A stretch of DNA of 64,000 bases from Paenibacillus psychroresistens (lineage in GTDB: Bacteria > Bacillota > Bacilli > Paenibacillales > NBRC-103111). The stretch spans positions 3,882,001-3,946,000 of the forward strand of contig NZ_CP034235.1 of the NCBI RefSeq assembly GCF_009728935.1, read 5' to 3'. The notes below the pieces were generated by a model. The model was not told the DNA's origin and made no database searches. It was given only the letters and a program-made list of their open reading frames with translations. Below, piece after piece: positions 1-7,654 of the stretch (position 1 is its first letter; each line of letters starts with the position of its first letter). The translations under genes and the position numbers were made by a program.

Positions 1-1
1 A

Positions 2-964
2 AAAATACCCGAAATTGCTCCTAACGAAGTTCTCGTCAAGCTCCACGCGGCTTCGCTCAATTACAAAGACACGTTCTACATTGCGGGTGACAAGGGGATT
101 CAATTGCCCCGTCCAACAGTACCGCTGTCGGATGGAGCAGGGGAGGTCGTGGCCGTAGGTTCTAGCGTGGATCGCTTCGTACCTAGCGACCACGTTGCGG
201 GCGTACTCGTTCAGGATTGGCTCTACGGTCCCATTCCTGTGCATGCGCTTAATTCCAGCACGTCCCTTGGCCATGGACTCGACGGGAATTTGACTGAATA
301 TCGCGTGTTTAACCAAGAGGGTTTGGTCCAATTGCCGAAAAACTTGTCTTACGAGGAAGGCGCAACGCTTCCTTGTGCTGCCGTTACGGCTTGGAATGCA
401 GTTCGCGACATTCGCTCCTCGCAGACAGTTTTGATTCTCGGCACCGGAGGGGTTGCCCTCTTTGCACTCCAGTTTGCAAAAGCGCTCGGAGCGAAAACGA
501 TTATCACCTCCTCCAGCGACGCAAAGCTTGCTCGGGCTATTGAAGTCGGGGTCGACCATGTAATCAACTACCGAAGCAACCCGGATTGGCATAAAACGGT
601 CCGTGACTTGACTGAAGGTATGGGGGTCGACCATGTTGTGGAAACAGTAGGTTCGAATACGTTGGAACAATCTATTCTCGCTGCTCGGATCGAAGGCATG
701 GTCCACTTGGTCGGAATCGTTCCACCAGCGGGGAAAATAGATCCGATGCCCGTCATTTTCGGAGCGATCACCGTCCGAGGCGTGCGCGTTGGTTCGCGCC
801 AATTGTTTGAAGAAATGAATGCCTTCATCGAACGAAAGAATATTCATCCCATTATCAGCCAGCGCTTTGCGTTTGAGGACGCAAAGTCAGCCTTTATTCA
901 GCAGCTGAACGGACCTGACTTTGGCAAAATAGTCGTTAATATCCATGGCGTGAGCGGTGTTTAA
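2..964 (+). CDS. Medium-chain (zinc-type) alcohol dehydrogenase/quinone oxidoreductase family protein, 5'-partial
   Basis: The frame is open from base 2, so the gene enters from the left and its first residues are missing. It belongs to the medium-chain dehydrogenase/reductase superfamily, which oxidises alcohols or reduces quinones/enones with NAD(P)H in the cytosol. Visible are the GroES-like N-terminal fold (SLNYKD near residue 20, then SDGAGEVVAVG) and a Rossmann dinucleotide motif, LGTGGVALFALQFAKALGA, around visible residues 144-162. The usual zinc-binding GHE segment is replaced by SDGAGE, so a zinc-free member is more likely. Substrate cannot be inferred. A terminator-like hairpin follows, suggesting this is the last gene of its unit. 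Confidence 0.85.
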   Translation, partial: KIPEIAPNEVLVKLHAASLNYKDTFYIAGDKGIQLPRPTVPLSDGAGEVVAVGSSVDRFVPSDHVAGVLVQDWLYGPIPVHALNSSTSLGHGLDGNLTEYRVFNQEGLVQLPKNLSYEEGATLPCAAVTAWNAVRDIRSSQTVLILGTGGVALFALQFAKALGAKTIITSSSDAKLARAIEVGVDHVINYRSNPDWHKTVRDLTEGMGVDHVVETVGSNTLEQSILAARIEGMVHLVGIVPPAGKIDPMPVIFGAITVRGVRVGSRQLFEEMNAFIERKNIHPIISQRFAFEDAKSAFIQQLNGPDFGKIVVNIHGVSGV

Positions 965-1073
965 GTAATTCATTTCTATGGCAGTCATGGTTAGTCACAG
1001 GCGAAATTATTCAAGCCTATCGCGATGAGATATTCTTTTACGACTTGGATAGGACACAAAAGTTAAAAGATTC

Positions 1074-1116
1074 GACGGCAGCTGGCCAAGGAACGAAGAG
1101 CTGCCGTCAATTTTAT
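1074..1116 (+). terminator. Probable terminator of the dehydrogenase gene
   Basis: GACGGCAGCT (1074-1083) pairs perfectly with AGCTGCCGTC (1099-1108) over a 15-nt loop, and AATTTTAT follows. The U tract is short, so this is a likely rather than certain terminator. Confidence 0.6.
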
Positions 1117-1136
1117 GCACAGATAATAATTTGTTG

Positions 1137-1453
1137 GAAAGAGAAACATTATGGCGAAGGTCGAAATCAATAGAACGAATAAACCGAAGGATACAGCGGC
1201 TAAATTAGCTGGAAAACTACTAGAGGAGAACGAATTAAACCAATTCATCGAGTATATTCGCAGCGGATGCGAACTAGACGTAGCTAATAATAAGCAAGCC
1301 TTATACTCCTATCATATCAACAACTAATCTCAGTGTAGATGATATCGATCTTAGAAAGCGACTTGCCTCTGTTTATTGCAAAGGTACAAACGATGGTACA
1401 TTCAAAACACCAGTCTATTTCAGACAAGAAGCATCGGATGATTTAAGTCAATA
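1137..1453 (+). pseudogene. XerS-type tyrosine recombinase remnant (internal fragment)
   Basis: Translating this stretch gives RNIMAKVEINRTNKPKDTAA and continues in close similarity to the middle of the intact recombinase at 40604-41680 (its residues about 127-255). The fragment has no start. It has lost the segment with the first catalytic Arg (after the HIN of its YSYHIN match) and stops matching at SQY, right beside the CPBP gene. It is a decayed paralogue, not an active enzyme. A third copy lies at 44530-44914. Confidence 0.85.
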
Positions 1454-1458
1454 TATGG

Positions 1459-2256
1459 CTATACCTGAGCATACGGTTTTCGGTTTTTAATAATCCATAT
1501 AGCCGCGAACCCAACTATAATTACTGTAGTAATCCCCGTTTCTCCAGCGATTAACTCAATTGACGACTGTTTGCCATCTAGCAAAGTTTGTAGATTATTG
1601 TATCCAATATTTAATGACGCGTGTAATAGACAGGCAGGCCATATGCTTCCTGTAATCATCCGCAGCTCGTTATAAATAAAGCTTGCGGATACAATAATCA
1701 AAGTAAATAGCAGAAGAACTACGAGTCTATTTCCACCCGGATGATACGTATCTGTCAAAAGCAGGATTGGATAATGCCAAGCCGCCCAAACCAAGCCGAT
1801 AATAATACTTGTTTTAACCCGTCCCAGTTTATAGAGCCTAGGAAAAAGATAACCACGCCAGCCGAACTCTTCACCCAGCGATAATATCGTTACAGCAGCT
1901 ATCATTAGAAACATGTTGATAATAAATCCCATCCACGTAGCATCAGCAGGTTCAATAAGTTTAGCGGTACCTAGACCTAATACTATTACATATCCAATGG
2001 CAAGTATAACTAAGGGAGCTAATAAGGCAAATAGCCAGGTTCGCAAACCTAATTTATGAATTCCAAGCGTCTTCCATCCAGCCTTTGTATAACCCTCTCT
2101 AGTAATCACCAACATCATGATTAAGGCAACAAACATAGGTGAAATCTGGTTGGGTAATTCAGCAGCAGGCATGTAAATACCAAAGAAAAGCGAAATTAAT
2201 AAAACTAAAACACAAAATAGCAGCCCTTTTTTAACATCAGTCAATTTTTTAAACAT
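1459..2256 (-). CDS. CPBP family intramembrane glutamic endopeptidase
   Basis: A 265-residue polytopic membrane protein of the CAAX-protease/bacteriocin-processing (CPBP, Abi) family. Family members are intramembrane proteases; in Gram-positives some process prenylated or peptide substrates or give immunity to bacteriocins. Motif 1, EEFGWRGYLFPRL, is near residues 128-140. Motif 2 is WAAWHYP near 160, and motif 3 is LLHASLNIG near 210, so the Glu-Glu, His and Asn/His residues are present. About seven hydrophobic segments are visible. I chose the ATG at 2256 rather than an upstream ATG at 2280 because GAGGAGT sits 6-12 bases ahead of it. The gene is divergent from the two-component pair that follows, which might control it. 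Confidence 0.88.
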   Translation of the reverse strand: MFKKLTDVKKGLLFCVLVLLISLFFGIYMPAAELPNQISPMFVALIMMLVITREGYTKAGWKTLGIHKLGLRTWLFALLAPLVILAIGYVIVLGLGTAKLIEPADATWMGFIINMFLMIAAVTILSLGEEFGWRGYLFPRLYKLGRVKTSIIIGLVWAAWHYPILLLTDTYHPGGNRLVVLLLFTLIIVSASFIYNELRMITGSIWPACLLHASLNIGYNNLQTLLDGKQSSIELIAGETGITTVIIVGFAAIWIIKNRKPYAQV

Positions 2257-2384
2257 CTTATTACTCCTCGTATAAATCAATTTTTTTTCGTTGCGATATC
2301 GTTCAGATACCTCTGTGGTGGCTTTCTTCCTTTTTTAGTGTAAATGTAAAAGCACTTAACTATAAGTGCCTCACGTCACTTGAA

Positions 2385-2422
2385 AGTCATAATAAAGTCA
2401 TAGCTGAAGATGACTGTAGTCA
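2385..2422. promoter_or_regulatory. Candidate operator in the CPBP / histidine kinase divergent region
   Basis: The 233-bp divergent gap (2257-2489) holds a direct repeat AAAGTCAT (2385-2392 and 2396-2403) followed by TGACTGTAGTCA (2411-2422), whose TGACT/AGTCA arms are inverted. Such repeats would suit a dimeric response regulator acting on both genes. This is inference only; no known consensus was matched. Confidence 0.3.
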
Positions 2423-2489
2423 CTATTACAGACCGATTAAATCAAGTACAATAAAAAGTAACATTATCTAGTGAAGCAGGAAGGATATT

Positions 2490-3659
2490 ATGATCGAAAA
2501 AAGAAAATGGCATTGGATGGAGTGGCTTTTTTTCGGGATTTTTACATTTTGGATGATTTTAAATATAGTGGAATTGCTCATCGAAGAAACCTTCGGTTCC
2601 TCTATCTTTATAGGTGCTATTATCGGAACATTGATTTGTTATTTCACACCGTTGATCTTTTGGCGTCCCGGTTATATCAATAAACCTGCCTTTCCTATTG
2701 CTGTCCTGCTGACAAGCGGTGTAATTCAAGTTAGCGCCAATTATTCGTTCCATGAAATTACTCCATTTATTACAATTCCATTGATCATTGTTGGGTTTTT
2801 GGCAATCCGCAGAACAATGTGGTGGTCTATCCTGATCTTTATTATTGGGTTACCTCTCATCGATTTGTTCATACTTAAGATAGATCAATCTTTTGGTGAT
2901 TTTATTAGTCATATCTTAAATCTCGCATTAGCTTATGGAATTGGTCTCAGTGTGAGCAAGGTGCTTGAATCCAATTTGAAAGCCAAGCAACTTTATGAAG
3001 AGAATCTTAGGCAATATCGCCACATAAACGATACGTTGGAGCAATACGCAAATCAAGTAGAGAAGCTAACACTTTTAGAGGAACGTAGCCGCGTGGCACG
3101 AGAGATGCATGACACTGTGGGACATACGTTCACTTCCGTGATTATTGGCATGGATGTAGTATCTTATTTAATCCCCATATCCCCTGAACAAGCGAGCGAA
3201 AAACTTGATGTGCTTCGTGATGTTACCCGGAATGGCCTGGAGCAAATCCGCCGAAGCATTCACCAAATTTCGCTTGAAGAAGGAACATTATTGCAGCAGC
3301 TCTCTCTTTTAGCTAATGAGTTTGCAATCCACACCCGGACTCAAGTTCATATTGAACTAATTGGTAACGAAAAAGAATTACCTAAGCCTGTACAATTGAC
3401 ATTAATTCGCTGTTTACAGGAATCGTTGACCAATGCTAAACGGCATGGACAAGCAACGGATATTCTAATTTCGGTTTGCTTCTACAAACATTACATAGAA
3501 CTTCGAATTAAAGACAATGGGGTCGGAAGCCAAAATCTTGAAGCGGGGTTTGGATTAACCGGAATGAAGGAACGTCTTGACGCACTTCAGGGGACATTGG
3601 AAATCCACTCTGTCTTTGGAGGAGGAACGATAGTCACCTGCATCATACCTATACGATAA
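2490..3659 (+). CDS. Sensor histidine kinase (HisKA_3, DesK/LiaS/NarX type)
   Basis: A membrane sensor kinase of 389 residues. The first about 155 residues contain five or six hydrophobic segments with no large extracellular domain, so the stimulus is probably sensed in or at the membrane. A short coiled region (about 165-195) leads to the dimerisation/phosphoacceptor box EERSRVAREMHDTVGH, with His207 the expected phosphorylation site. A GHKL ATPase domain follows (N box LQESLTNAKRHG near 312-323, G box DNGVG near 345, then GFGLTGMKERL). The start is supported by GGAAGG upstream of ATG 2490. The cognate response regulator begins 46 bp downstream, so the two form one operon. Confidence 0.92.
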   Translation: MIEKRKWHWMEWLFFGIFTFWMILNIVELLIEETFGSSIFIGAIIGTLICYFTPLIFWRPGYINKPAFPIAVLLTSGVIQVSANYSFHEITPFITIPLIIVGFLAIRRTMWWSILIFIIGLPLIDLFILKIDQSFGDFISHILNLALAYGIGLSVSKVLESNLKAKQLYEENLRQYRHINDTLEQYANQVEKLTLLEERSRVAREMHDTVGHTFTSVIIGMDVVSYLIPISPEQASEKLDVLRDVTRNGLEQIRRSIHQISLEEGTLLQQLSLLANEFAIHTRTQVHIELIGNEKELPKPVQLTLIRCLQESLTNAKRHGQATDILISVCFYKHYIELRIKDNGVGSQNLEAGFGLTGMKERLDALQGTLEIHSVFGGGTIVTCIIPIR

Positions 3660-3705
3660 AACTCATATAATTTGAGCTACTATTATTTTTTACAGGAAGG
3701 AATGG

Positions 3706-4422
3706 ATGATGAAAAAAATTAAGTTGTTGCTAGTGGACGATCAACAATTGATACGAGAAAGCCTCCATATCCTGCTTGATATGGATACGGAAATTGAAGT
3801 GATCGGAGTAGCAGAAAATGGACAGATTGCTATTGAGCTATGTGAGAAGCTATCTCCCACTATCGTACTAATGGATATTCATATGCCGCAAATGGATGGT
3901 GTTGAAGCGACCAGACAAATCAAATTGCGTTGGCCTAATATCCACGTCATCATTTTGACTACGTTTCAAGAAATTCAGTATGTTGTAGAAGCGCTAAGTG
4001 CAGGTGCCGAAGGCTATTTGTTGAAAGCGATCCATCCTAAAGACCTTGCTGCAGGCATCCATTGGGTAAGTCAAGGAGGGACCCTAATCCCTCAGGACAT
4101 TGCCAAGCTGCTCGTTTCTCAGCTCAAAATGGCAGGTATCGCTTCTGGATCTCATGGTTCTTTTGTGGCTTCAGGGACAGAAGTACAAATCTCTGAATCG
4201 AGAACAAATAAACTTTCTAAGGGAGAAGCGTATGATCTCAGTGTTCGGGAGCTACAAGTGCTACATTATGTCTCTGAGGGACTTAACAATCGTGAAATAG
4301 CCGAGAAGCTCTTTCTCTCAGAAGGTACCATTAAAAATTATATTTCAATCATTTATTCCAAGCTCAATGTGCATGATCGCATCAAAGCTTCCAAAAAAGC
4401 GTTAGATGAAGGCATGATATGA
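3706..4422 (+). CDS. LuxR/NarL family response regulator
   Basis: The transcriptional partner of the preceding kinase, 238 residues. The N-terminal receiver domain has the acidic pair DD near residues 11-12, phosphoacceptor Asp57 in VLMDIHMPQMDG, a Thr in ILTTFQE and a Lys in LLKAIHP. The C-terminal LuxR-type helix-turn-helix is about residues 180-236 (LSVRELQVLHYVSEGLNNRE and on to TIKNYISIIYSKLNV). A 35-40 residue Ser/Gly-rich linker between the domains is longer than usual. Two in-frame ATGs (3706, 3709) follow AGGAAGG; either could be used. Targets are unknown; the divergent CPBP protease is the obvious neighbour candidate. Confidence 0.92.
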   Translation: MMKKIKLLLVDDQQLIRESLHILLDMDTEIEVIGVAENGQIAIELCEKLSPTIVLMDIHMPQMDGVEATRQIKLRWPNIHVIILTTFQEIQYVVEALSAGAEGYLLKAIHPKDLAAGIHWVSQGGTLIPQDIAKLLVSQLKMAGIASGSHGSFVASGTEVQISESRTNKLSKGEAYDLSVRELQVLHYVSEGLNNREIAEKLFLSEGTIKNYISIIYSKLNVHDRIKASKKALDEGMI

Positions 4423-4460
4423 TCGCTTAATATTTATGATATAGAACATAGGAGGATTTC

Positions 4461-5030
4461 ATGGCCTGGAGCAAAATGAAGCAACAGCTGGAGAGTTTTC
4501 TCTGTCCTGCGTTACATGGAAGGGTAGAATACCGTTCAACCAGCTACCGTTATTTACCTGATAAAGCAGGGCAGTGTTATATTGCGGTAGATAAAAAGAA
4601 CGTACTCAATATGATTGATATAACTGCCTTAATCAGATGGTATCAGACTGAGCTGGAAATAAAGAATGATCCAGATATCCAAATTCCAATCAACGATGAA
4701 GAAATTGAAGCGGTCAGAAAAGATACCAAGGGGATAGTTCCGGACGATCGACTAAAATTAATTGCCAGAAATAGAAAAATATCAGAATATGCAAAGGAGC
4801 TTTTGTCAGCACAGTCAGCATTAAGTAAATCAAATTTTATCGTTGTAGTTAATAAGTTTTTATCTATTTCTATAGAGGAAAGCATAGAGAGCAATGATAT
4901 CTTACTGAATATCTTGGCTTTGGTGGACAGACGAGTTGGAAAAAAGCGGATTTTAAACATGAGCGAAAAGATGAAGTTGAAGCATCCAATTGTGCAATAT
5001 TTTTATGGGCTACGGCTTAGTGGGTTGTGA
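4461..5030 (+). CDS. SF0329 family protein, function unknown
   Basis: A soluble 189-residue protein starting MAWSKMKQQLESFLCPALHG and containing the YRYLPDKAGQCYI segment I associate with the SF0329 family, common in Paenibacillus and scattered in enterobacteria. No signal peptide or membrane segment is visible. The C-terminal half is helical and charged (NRKISEYAKELLSAQSALSK), ending in LDRRVGKKR-like basic residues. AGGAGG precedes ATG 4461. It starts 38 bp after the response regulator and could be co-transcribed with it. No biochemical function can be assigned. Confidence 0.7.
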   Translation: MAWSKMKQQLESFLCPALHGRVEYRSTSYRYLPDKAGQCYIAVDKKNVLNMIDITALIRWYQTELEIKNDPDIQIPINDEEIEAVRKDTKGIVPDDRLKLIARNRKISEYAKELLSAQSALSKSNFIVVVNKFLSISIEESIESNDILLNILALVDRRVGKKRILNMSEKMKLKHPIVQYFYGLRLSGL

Positions 5031-5058
5031 AATTAAGAAATCAAGGAGGGAGAATGGC

Positions 5059-6210
5059 ATGTTTAGTTTACCATTACGGTTGCTTCTATGTTGTCTATTT
5101 CTGATTCTAATTTGTCTTGTAGTAGCTCCCTTGGCATCAGATCGTTTGCCAATTAACACTCCTGAAATAGTTATGCCAGTTCTTGAACCTGAAATAGTCG
5201 ATCCGATCCATACAGTTGTGACTACTGCTATTCCAGCAGCATCAACGATTACTCAACAGAAGGATTCCATAATTGATCAGTATTTAAAAAACGAAAATTT
5301 TAACGGCACTGTGCTTATTGGAAGTCAAGGTAATATTATTCTAAAAAAAGCATACGGTATGGCCAATTATAATAAAGAGATAGTTAATCAAATCGATACT
5401 AAATTTCTCGTTGGTTCTATCACTAAATCATTTACTGCTATGTTGGTTATGCAGTTAGAAGAAAAAGGAAGTTTAAATCTGGACGATCCTATCTCGAAAT
5501 TCTTACCGGAATATCCAAACGGAAATAAAATAACCATTCATCATCTTCTCACACACACTTCGGGACTGCCCTATTATTATTCTTATAATTATGATACACC
5601 AATCTTAAAAGTAATAAATAGAATCGGTGAGATACCACTTCTATTCGAGCCGGGCAATCGATTTAGTTATAGCAGCCCCGGCTACTTAATTCTCGCCTAT
5701 ATTATTGAAAAAATTACCGGTAAGCCGTATGAAGATGTGTTGGATGAGAATATTTTTCAGGTGGCGGGTATGGATAACTCCGGTTATTTCCATCGTAAAA
5801 CCCCGGACATTAAAATAGCAATTGGAAAAAACAATTATGGAACAACAATGGATTTGGGAGGAAGTATACAGCTAACCCATGGTTCGGGCTCTCTTTATTC
5901 AACAATCGAAGATATGTATTTGTGGGATAGGGCGTTATATACGGATATTCTTGTATCAAGCGAAACCTTAAAGAAAATCTTTAAACCCTATGTATCAGTC
6001 AATAGCTATGATTTTTATGGTTATGGATGGTTAATATCTGATAATGGTAAATTAGTTTCGCATTCCGGACATATTTCGGGTGGAGGAATCGGAATAATCT
6101 CCAGATTTATAGAAGAAGACACTGTCATCATTTTATTAAGCAATATTGAAGCAGAGGATCCAGAAATGGTTGATAGAATAAGTCGAAAGATCAAGCTTTT
6201 ATTATCATAG
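5059..6210 (+). CDS. Secreted/membrane-anchored serine hydrolase of the class C beta-lactamase / PBP4* family
   Basis: A penicillin-binding-protein-like hydrolase of 383 residues. These enzymes are DD-peptidases, esterases or D-amino-acid amidases with a Ser-x-x-Lys nucleophile. Visible are Ser120-Ile-Thr-Lys123 in LVGSITKSF, the Tyr204 motif YSSPGY (the usual YxN with Pro-Gly in place of Asn), and His335-Ser-Gly337 (HxG). An N-terminal hydrophobic segment (residues about 5-25, no lipobox) makes it secreted or anchored, with the catalytic domain outside. I start it at ATG 5059 because AAGGAGGGAG lies just upstream; an upstream in-frame start at 4990 would overlap the previous gene. Antibiotic resistance should not be assumed. 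Confidence 0.88.
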   Translation: MFSLPLRLLLCCLFLILICLVVAPLASDRLPINTPEIVMPVLEPEIVDPIHTVVTTAIPAASTITQQKDSIIDQYLKNENFNGTVLIGSQGNIILKKAYGMANYNKEIVNQIDTKFLVGSITKSFTAMLVMQLEEKGSLNLDDPISKFLPEYPNGNKITIHHLLTHTSGLPYYYSYNYDTPILKVINRIGEIPLLFEPGNRFSYSSPGYLILAYIIEKITGKPYEDVLDENIFQVAGMDNSGYFHRKTPDIKIAIGKNNYGTTMDLGGSIQLTHGSGSLYSTIEDMYLWDRALYTDILVSSETLKKIFKPYVSVNSYDFYGYGWLISDNGKLVSHSGHISGGGIGIISRFIEEDTVIILLSNIEAEDPEMVDRISRKIKLLLS

Positions 6211-6406
6211 CCTATTTATTACGATAGATTAATTTTGCAATTCCAAGTGCAATTCGACAAGATATTTCGCGCTTTAAATGCTATTTTAACCTTATTAAAT
6301 AAGCATTTATTCATCTAACGTTTTCACTTTATTTGTGATATGGTTAATATAACAGAATGATCCAAATAAGGCATACATGACCTTTACGAGAAGGAGTGTT
6401 GTTGAA

Positions 6407-7267
6407 ATGAAGATGTACCAATCCGTTGACTTTATCCTACAAGATGAGAAGATCGCGTTGTACAAACTTTTGAATCATTCGAATGAGCCTGAACACAGTC
6501 ATAACTTTATTGAGCTAGTCTATATTTGGAGAGGTGCTGGTTGTCAACAGGTAAATGGGAAGTCTTATGATGTCCAAAGAGGAGACTTTCTGTTCATGAA
6601 CGTAGGGGATCGACATTCGTTCGTTGTCCAGAGAGACATGCAGTATATGAATATTTTATTCGATCCCGATTTTCTAAATGAACAATTGACCTCGACCGCT
6701 TCGACACATCAATTCCTGCCCTTGAAGCTATTCCAGGAATTCCAAGATTCCTTAGCAAGCCCAGTTCCTAATGTGAAATTTAGGGGCAAATCTATGATTG
6801 AGTTAGAACACCTTCTGGATATCATGTATATGGAGTACTGCAGTAAGAAGATCGGCTATTTATCTATGCTGCACGGCTATGCAACGCTGTTACTCACGCG
6901 TATGTTCCGAATGATGGAGGAGAATTTACAAAGCTCTGATCTACGAACAGCTTATGATATGCTGCCACAATTATTATCTTATATCGAGCAGCATTATGCA
7001 GGTCATATTACCCTTCAGGATCTGGCGAAAGAAAGCTTTTACTCTCCTAATTATTTAAGCAAAATGTTTAAAGAATGTTTAGGTTTCACATTCACAGAAT
7101 ATGTGCATGAAGTCAGGCTTCGAGAAGCCAAACGGTTGCTTATGGAAACGGAGGATTCGGTAGAATCCATAGGACGCAGTGTGGGATACGTTGATAAGTC
7201 ACAGTTCTTTCGAATGTTTAAGCAATCTTTAGGAATGACACCTCAACAGCATAGACGGCAATATTAA
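6407..7267 (+). CDS. AraC family transcriptional regulator with N-terminal cupin domain
   Basis: A one-component regulator of 286 residues. The N-terminal about 100 residues form an AraC-type cupin sensor (EPEHSHNFIELVYIWRGAG, then a YDVQRGDFLFMN turn) that probably binds a sugar-like ligand. The C-terminal about 100 residues hold two helix-turn-helix motifs (LQDLAKESFYSPNYLSKMFK and SIGRSVGYVDKSQFFRMFKQ) with the family signature. I chose ATG 6407, which follows AGAAGGAG by 10 bases, over an in-frame ATG at 6377. It sits directly ahead of the ABC importer genes in the same direction, the common layout for a substrate-responsive local activator. A terminator hairpin separates it from them. 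Confidence 0.9.
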   Translation: MKMYQSVDFILQDEKIALYKLLNHSNEPEHSHNFIELVYIWRGAGCQQVNGKSYDVQRGDFLFMNVGDRHSFVVQRDMQYMNILFDPDFLNEQLTSTASTHQFLPLKLFQEFQDSLASPVPNVKFRGKSMIELEHLLDIMYMEYCSKKIGYLSMLHGYATLLLTRMFRMMEENLQSSDLRTAYDMLPQLLSYIEQHYAGHITLQDLAKESFYSPNYLSKMFKECLGFTFTEYVHEVRLREAKRLLMETEDSVESIGRSVGYVDKSQFFRMFKQSLGMTPQQHRRQY

Positions 7268-7277
7268 CAAATTAAAA

Positions 7278-7291
7278 TGTAAACGCTTACT
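7278..7291 (+). promoter_or_regulatory. Catabolite-responsive element (cre), CcpA-binding site
   Basis: TGTAAACGCTTACT matches the Bacillus cre consensus TGWAARCGYTWNCW at all 14 positions. It lies 11 bp after the araC-type stop codon and about 360 bp before the importer gene, so CcpA could repress the importer operon (or act as a roadblock at the 3' end of the regulator) when preferred sugars are present. Confidence 0.75.
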
Positions 7292-7319
7292 AATTACAAC
7301 TTGAATTCCAAGAGTATTC

Positions 7320-7346
7320 AAAGTCCCGATGTGGGACTTTTTTTGT
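7320..7346 (+). terminator. Rho-independent terminator after the AraC-type regulator
   Basis: AAAGTCCC (from 7320), loop GATGT, GGGACTTT (to 7340), followed by TTTTTG. A classic stem with U tract, so the importer operon downstream probably has its own promoter between about 7350 and 7600. Confidence 0.85.
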
Positions 7347-7592
7347 CTTTGTTTGACTTTTATTGAATTTTGAATTGGAAATAAGGTAAACAATCGGATC
7401 CACGTTAAAACGGTGATAAAGAAGATTATGAAATAAAGGAGTTTTCTTGTCATTTCAGCTATAAGGGTGGCGTTTAATGCCTAGAAATTTACGCGCGAAC
7501 CGAGCATATCTTGTCGGATCTTAACACCGAGTGGTGGGATTAGTTAATATATTGAAATACTAGATAATTGTGTTGATTTCCTTTTGAGTTCG

Positions 7593-7636
7593 CCATAAAT
7601 TAGGGAGGAGTCCACAAACTCAAATATAATTTATGG
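7593..7636 (+). promoter_or_regulatory. Inverted repeat in the leader of the importer operon
   Basis: CCATAAATTA (7593-7602) and TAATTTATGG (7627-7636) form a perfect 10-bp inverted repeat. The 24-nt loop carries a decoy GGGAGGAG, and the true ribosome binding site CGGAGGG follows at about 7640. It could be an RNA stem-loop controlling translation or stability of the binding-protein mRNA, or a DNA operator. The rest of the 387-bp gap holds the cre site and the terminator; I could not place the promoter securely. Confidence 0.45.
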
Positions 7637-7654
7637 GAATCGGAGGGTTGCAAA

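Noticed and set aside
5059..6210. Calling the serine hydrolase a beta-lactamase
   Set aside because: It has the SxxK and HxG motifs, but the YxN position is replaced (YSSPGY) and this family includes many esterases and peptidases; resistance is not supported.
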